Positions 8,754 through 9,635 of a DNA stretch of 9,635 bases are shown piece after piece. Source of the stretch: an uncultured bacterium (GTDB taxonomy: Bacteria > Bacillota > Clostridia > Christensenellales > Borkfalkiaceae); contig CAKXBD010000081.1 in assembly GCA_934871445.1 (NCBI GenBank), positions 1-9,635 on the forward strand, written 5' to 3'. Made by a program: the position numbers and the translations under genes. Numbering within the stretch: position 1 is the first letter of the stretch; each line of letters begins with the position of its first letter. The notes under the pieces are model-generated. The model saw only the letters and a list, made by a program, of their open reading frames with translations, was not told the DNA's origin and did not search any database.

Positions 8754-8784
8754 ATTATATAATATTACCCCCCCCCCCCGTCAA
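8754..8784 (-). promoter_or_regulatory. Predicted operon promoter with a G-run in its spacer
   Basis: Read on the minus strand: TTGACG (8784-8779, 5 of 6 with TTGACA), then a 19-nt spacer of 11 G plus TAATATTA, then TATAAT (8759-8754, perfect). A weaker alternative -10, TATATA (8761-8756), would give a 17-nt spacer. Transcription from the perfect box would start at or within a base or two of the esterase ATG (8747). This is the only good promoter seen between the terminator and the operon. Assignment is by consensus match and position. Confidence 0.65.
8768..8779. repeat. Homopolymer of 12 C (12 G on the transcribed-sense strand)
   Basis: Twelve consecutive C on the plus strand, in an otherwise AT-rich intergenic region. 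The tract fills most of the promoter spacer and its last base is the sixth position of the -35 element. Tracts of this length are prone to replication slippage, and also to sequencing and assembly length errors. Confidence 0.95.
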
Positions 8785-8788
8785 TCCG

Positions 8789-8819
8789 AAAAGTTACGGA
8801 TATATTGTCAAAAGTTACG
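8789..8819 (-). promoter_or_regulatory. Tandem operator, two identical 10-bp half-sites 21 bp apart
   Basis: AAAAGTTACG occurs at 8789-8798 and again at 8810-8819 on the plus strand (CGTAACTTTT in the direction of transcription). The period is exactly 21 bp, two helical turns, and the inner copy ends 4 bp from the -35 element. Directly repeated half-sites at 21 bp beside the -35 are the classic layout for AraC-family activators, and an AraC-family gene lies just upstream. Binding itself is inferred. Confidence 0.7.
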
Positions 8820-8827
8820 ATATCATA

Positions 8828-8858
8828 AAAAACAGAGAGAAAAATATTTCCTGTTTTT
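8828..8858. repeat. AT-rich inverted repeat between terminator and operator
   Basis: AAAAACAG (8828-8835) is mirrored by CTGTTTTT (8851-8858) with a 15-nt centre. It sits about 10 bp upstream of the outer half-site. It could be a second operator or simply AT-rich sequence; no role can be assigned. Confidence 0.35.
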
Positions 8859-8877
8859 CCTTTTATTTTCCAATGCT

Positions 8878-8922
8878 AAAAAAGGCGGGCCGTCCCATTT
8901 CAAGGGGCTGCCCGCCTTTTTT
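8878..8922 (-). terminator. Rho-independent terminator of the regulator gene
   Basis: GGCGGGC (8884-8890) pairs with GCCCGCC (8910-8916). After one mismatch the stem continues with five more pairs including a T-G wobble, closing a 7-nt loop. It is flanked by A6 and T6, so a U-tract follows the hairpin on either strand and it can work in both directions. It lies 36 nt past the stop of the AraC-type gene, separating that transcript from the operon. Confidence 0.92.
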
Positions 8923-8958
8923 CTTATTTTGAAAAAAGAAATCTATTTATCTGTTTTT

Positions 8959-9635
8959 TCAAAAGTTACTAAATCTTATGCTGTCTTTCTCAATATTTTT
9001 TAAAGCCCGATAATACGTATTGAGACTATTGAATCCACAAGAAAAAGCCGCACGAGAAATCGGTTCGTCGGGGTGTTCTTTTTTATAAGCGATTACACGT
9101 TCTACCCGAAGGCGATTGATATAATCTCTCAGATGCATGCCTGTAAACTTATTGAACAGCATGGAAAAATAATGTTTTGTATATCCGAAATGTGAAGCTA
9201 TGCTTTCAAGCGTCAATGATTCCGAGCAATTTTTATTTATATACATAAGAATTTGAATATAGTAATCAGTGCCGTTGTCGTCTTTCTCATGAGTAGAATA
9301 GGAATTATATAAAATCCCCAACAATAATTCGATAAATCCTGCTTGCATCATACGGGTGGAGTTCTCCCGTAAACGATAAAAATAGTCCAAAAGAGAAAAA
9401 ATATTTTCCGTGTTTTCCCCGACGGAAAGAAAATTCTCCAAAACCCGGCCGCGAGCGAATTTCGGATAAAACATTTCATTAAACACTAGAACATATAAAT
9501 CGGAAAATTCCTCCCCGCAAATACAATGTACATCAAAACGATTAAAAACTGCAATCTCTTTTGCCGTCAAAATACGTTCTTTGCCGCTGACGATTACCTT
9601 GACGCGCCCTTTCTTTACAAAGATAATTTCGGTAC
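8959..9635 (-). CDS. AraC-family transcriptional regulator, 5' end cut off by the window edge
   Basis: The frame is open from the right edge to TGA at 8961-8959: 224 visible residues, so the N-terminus is missing. A TTG at 9570 is in frame, but the reading frame upstream of it continues with EIIFVKKGRVKVIVSGKE, the start of a sugar-sensing cupin (AraC_binding) domain, so TTG is not the true start. After the cupin and a helical linker comes the two-part AraC helix-turn-helix: first helices near visible residues 138-161 (SLTLESIASHFGYTKHYFS), second near 190-212 (PISRAAFSCGFNSLNTYYRAL). The usual closing 'G.SP..YR' is replaced by EKDSIRFSNF. It probably senses a sugar and activates the transport operon downstream on the same strand through the 21-bp-spaced sites. 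It ends 211 bp before the esterase gene. Confidence 0.93.
   Translation of the reverse strand, partial: TEIIFVKKGRVKVIVSGKERILTAKEIAVFNRFDVHCICGEEFSDLYVLVFNEMFYPKFARGRVLENFLSVGENTENIFSLLDYFYRLRENSTRMMQAGFIELLLGILYNSYSTHEKDDNGTDYYIQILMYINKNCSESLTLESIASHFGYTKHYFSMLFNKFTGMHLRDYINRLRVERVIAYKKEHPDEPISRAAFSCGFNSLNTYYRALKNIEKDSIRFSNF

Noticed and set aside
8748..8877. CcpA (cre) catabolite-repression site near the promoter
   Set aside because: I found no convincing TGNAANCGNWNNCA-like match in this AT-rich stretch.
8959..9570. A complete 203-residue regulator starting at TTG 9570
   Set aside because: The same frame stays open to the window edge and encodes recognisable cupin-domain sequence, so the gene is truncated by the window rather than starting there.

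Overview
The window holds one carbohydrate-uptake locus, read entirely from the minus strand (right to left). Lipobox-type signal peptides, purine-rich Shine-Dalgarno sites and a two-permease CUT1 transporter point to a Gram-positive Bacillota. The protein mix (very long Ig-rich exported protein, DUF4838-type protein, large solute-binding lipoprotein) resembles uncultured gut Clostridia, but a finer placement is only a guess. There are no RNA genes, mobile elements or CRISPR arrays that I can see. Both ends cut a gene: the right edge removes the N-terminus of a regulator, and the left edge removes the C-terminus of a DUF4838-like lipoprotein.

Layout in transcription order: (1) 9635-8959, an AraC-family regulator lacking its first residues; (2) 8922-8878, a strong hairpin terminator; (3) 8819-8754, a control region with two identical 10-bp sites exactly 21 bp apart, a -35-like TTGACG, a run of 12 G (minus strand) and a TATAAT -10 box; (4) 8747-8115, an SGNH/GDSL esterase resembling intracellular acetylxylan esterases; (5) 8103-6406, a sugar-binding lipoprotein; (6) 6406-5498 and 5485-4598, two CUT1 permeases; (7) 4569-1645, a 974-residue exported protein built from Ig-like and lectin-like beta-sandwich modules; (8) 1648-1, the DUF4838-type lipoprotein, continuing off the left edge. 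Genes 4-8 are separated by 28 nt or less or overlap, so they very probably form one operon.

Proposed working: the exported Ig/lectin protein and the DUF4838 lipoprotein bind or process a glycan at the surface. The binding lipoprotein captures oligosaccharides and the two permeases import them, using an ATPase that is not in this window. The leaderless SGNH esterase, which has no signal peptide, removes acetyl groups inside the cell. The AraC-type protein would activate the operon through the 21-bp-spaced repeats. The most notable point is the G12 tract lying between the -35 and -10 elements, the arrangement known from slippage-controlled (phase-variable) promoters. The same -10 box sits so close to the esterase ATG that the mRNA would be leaderless.
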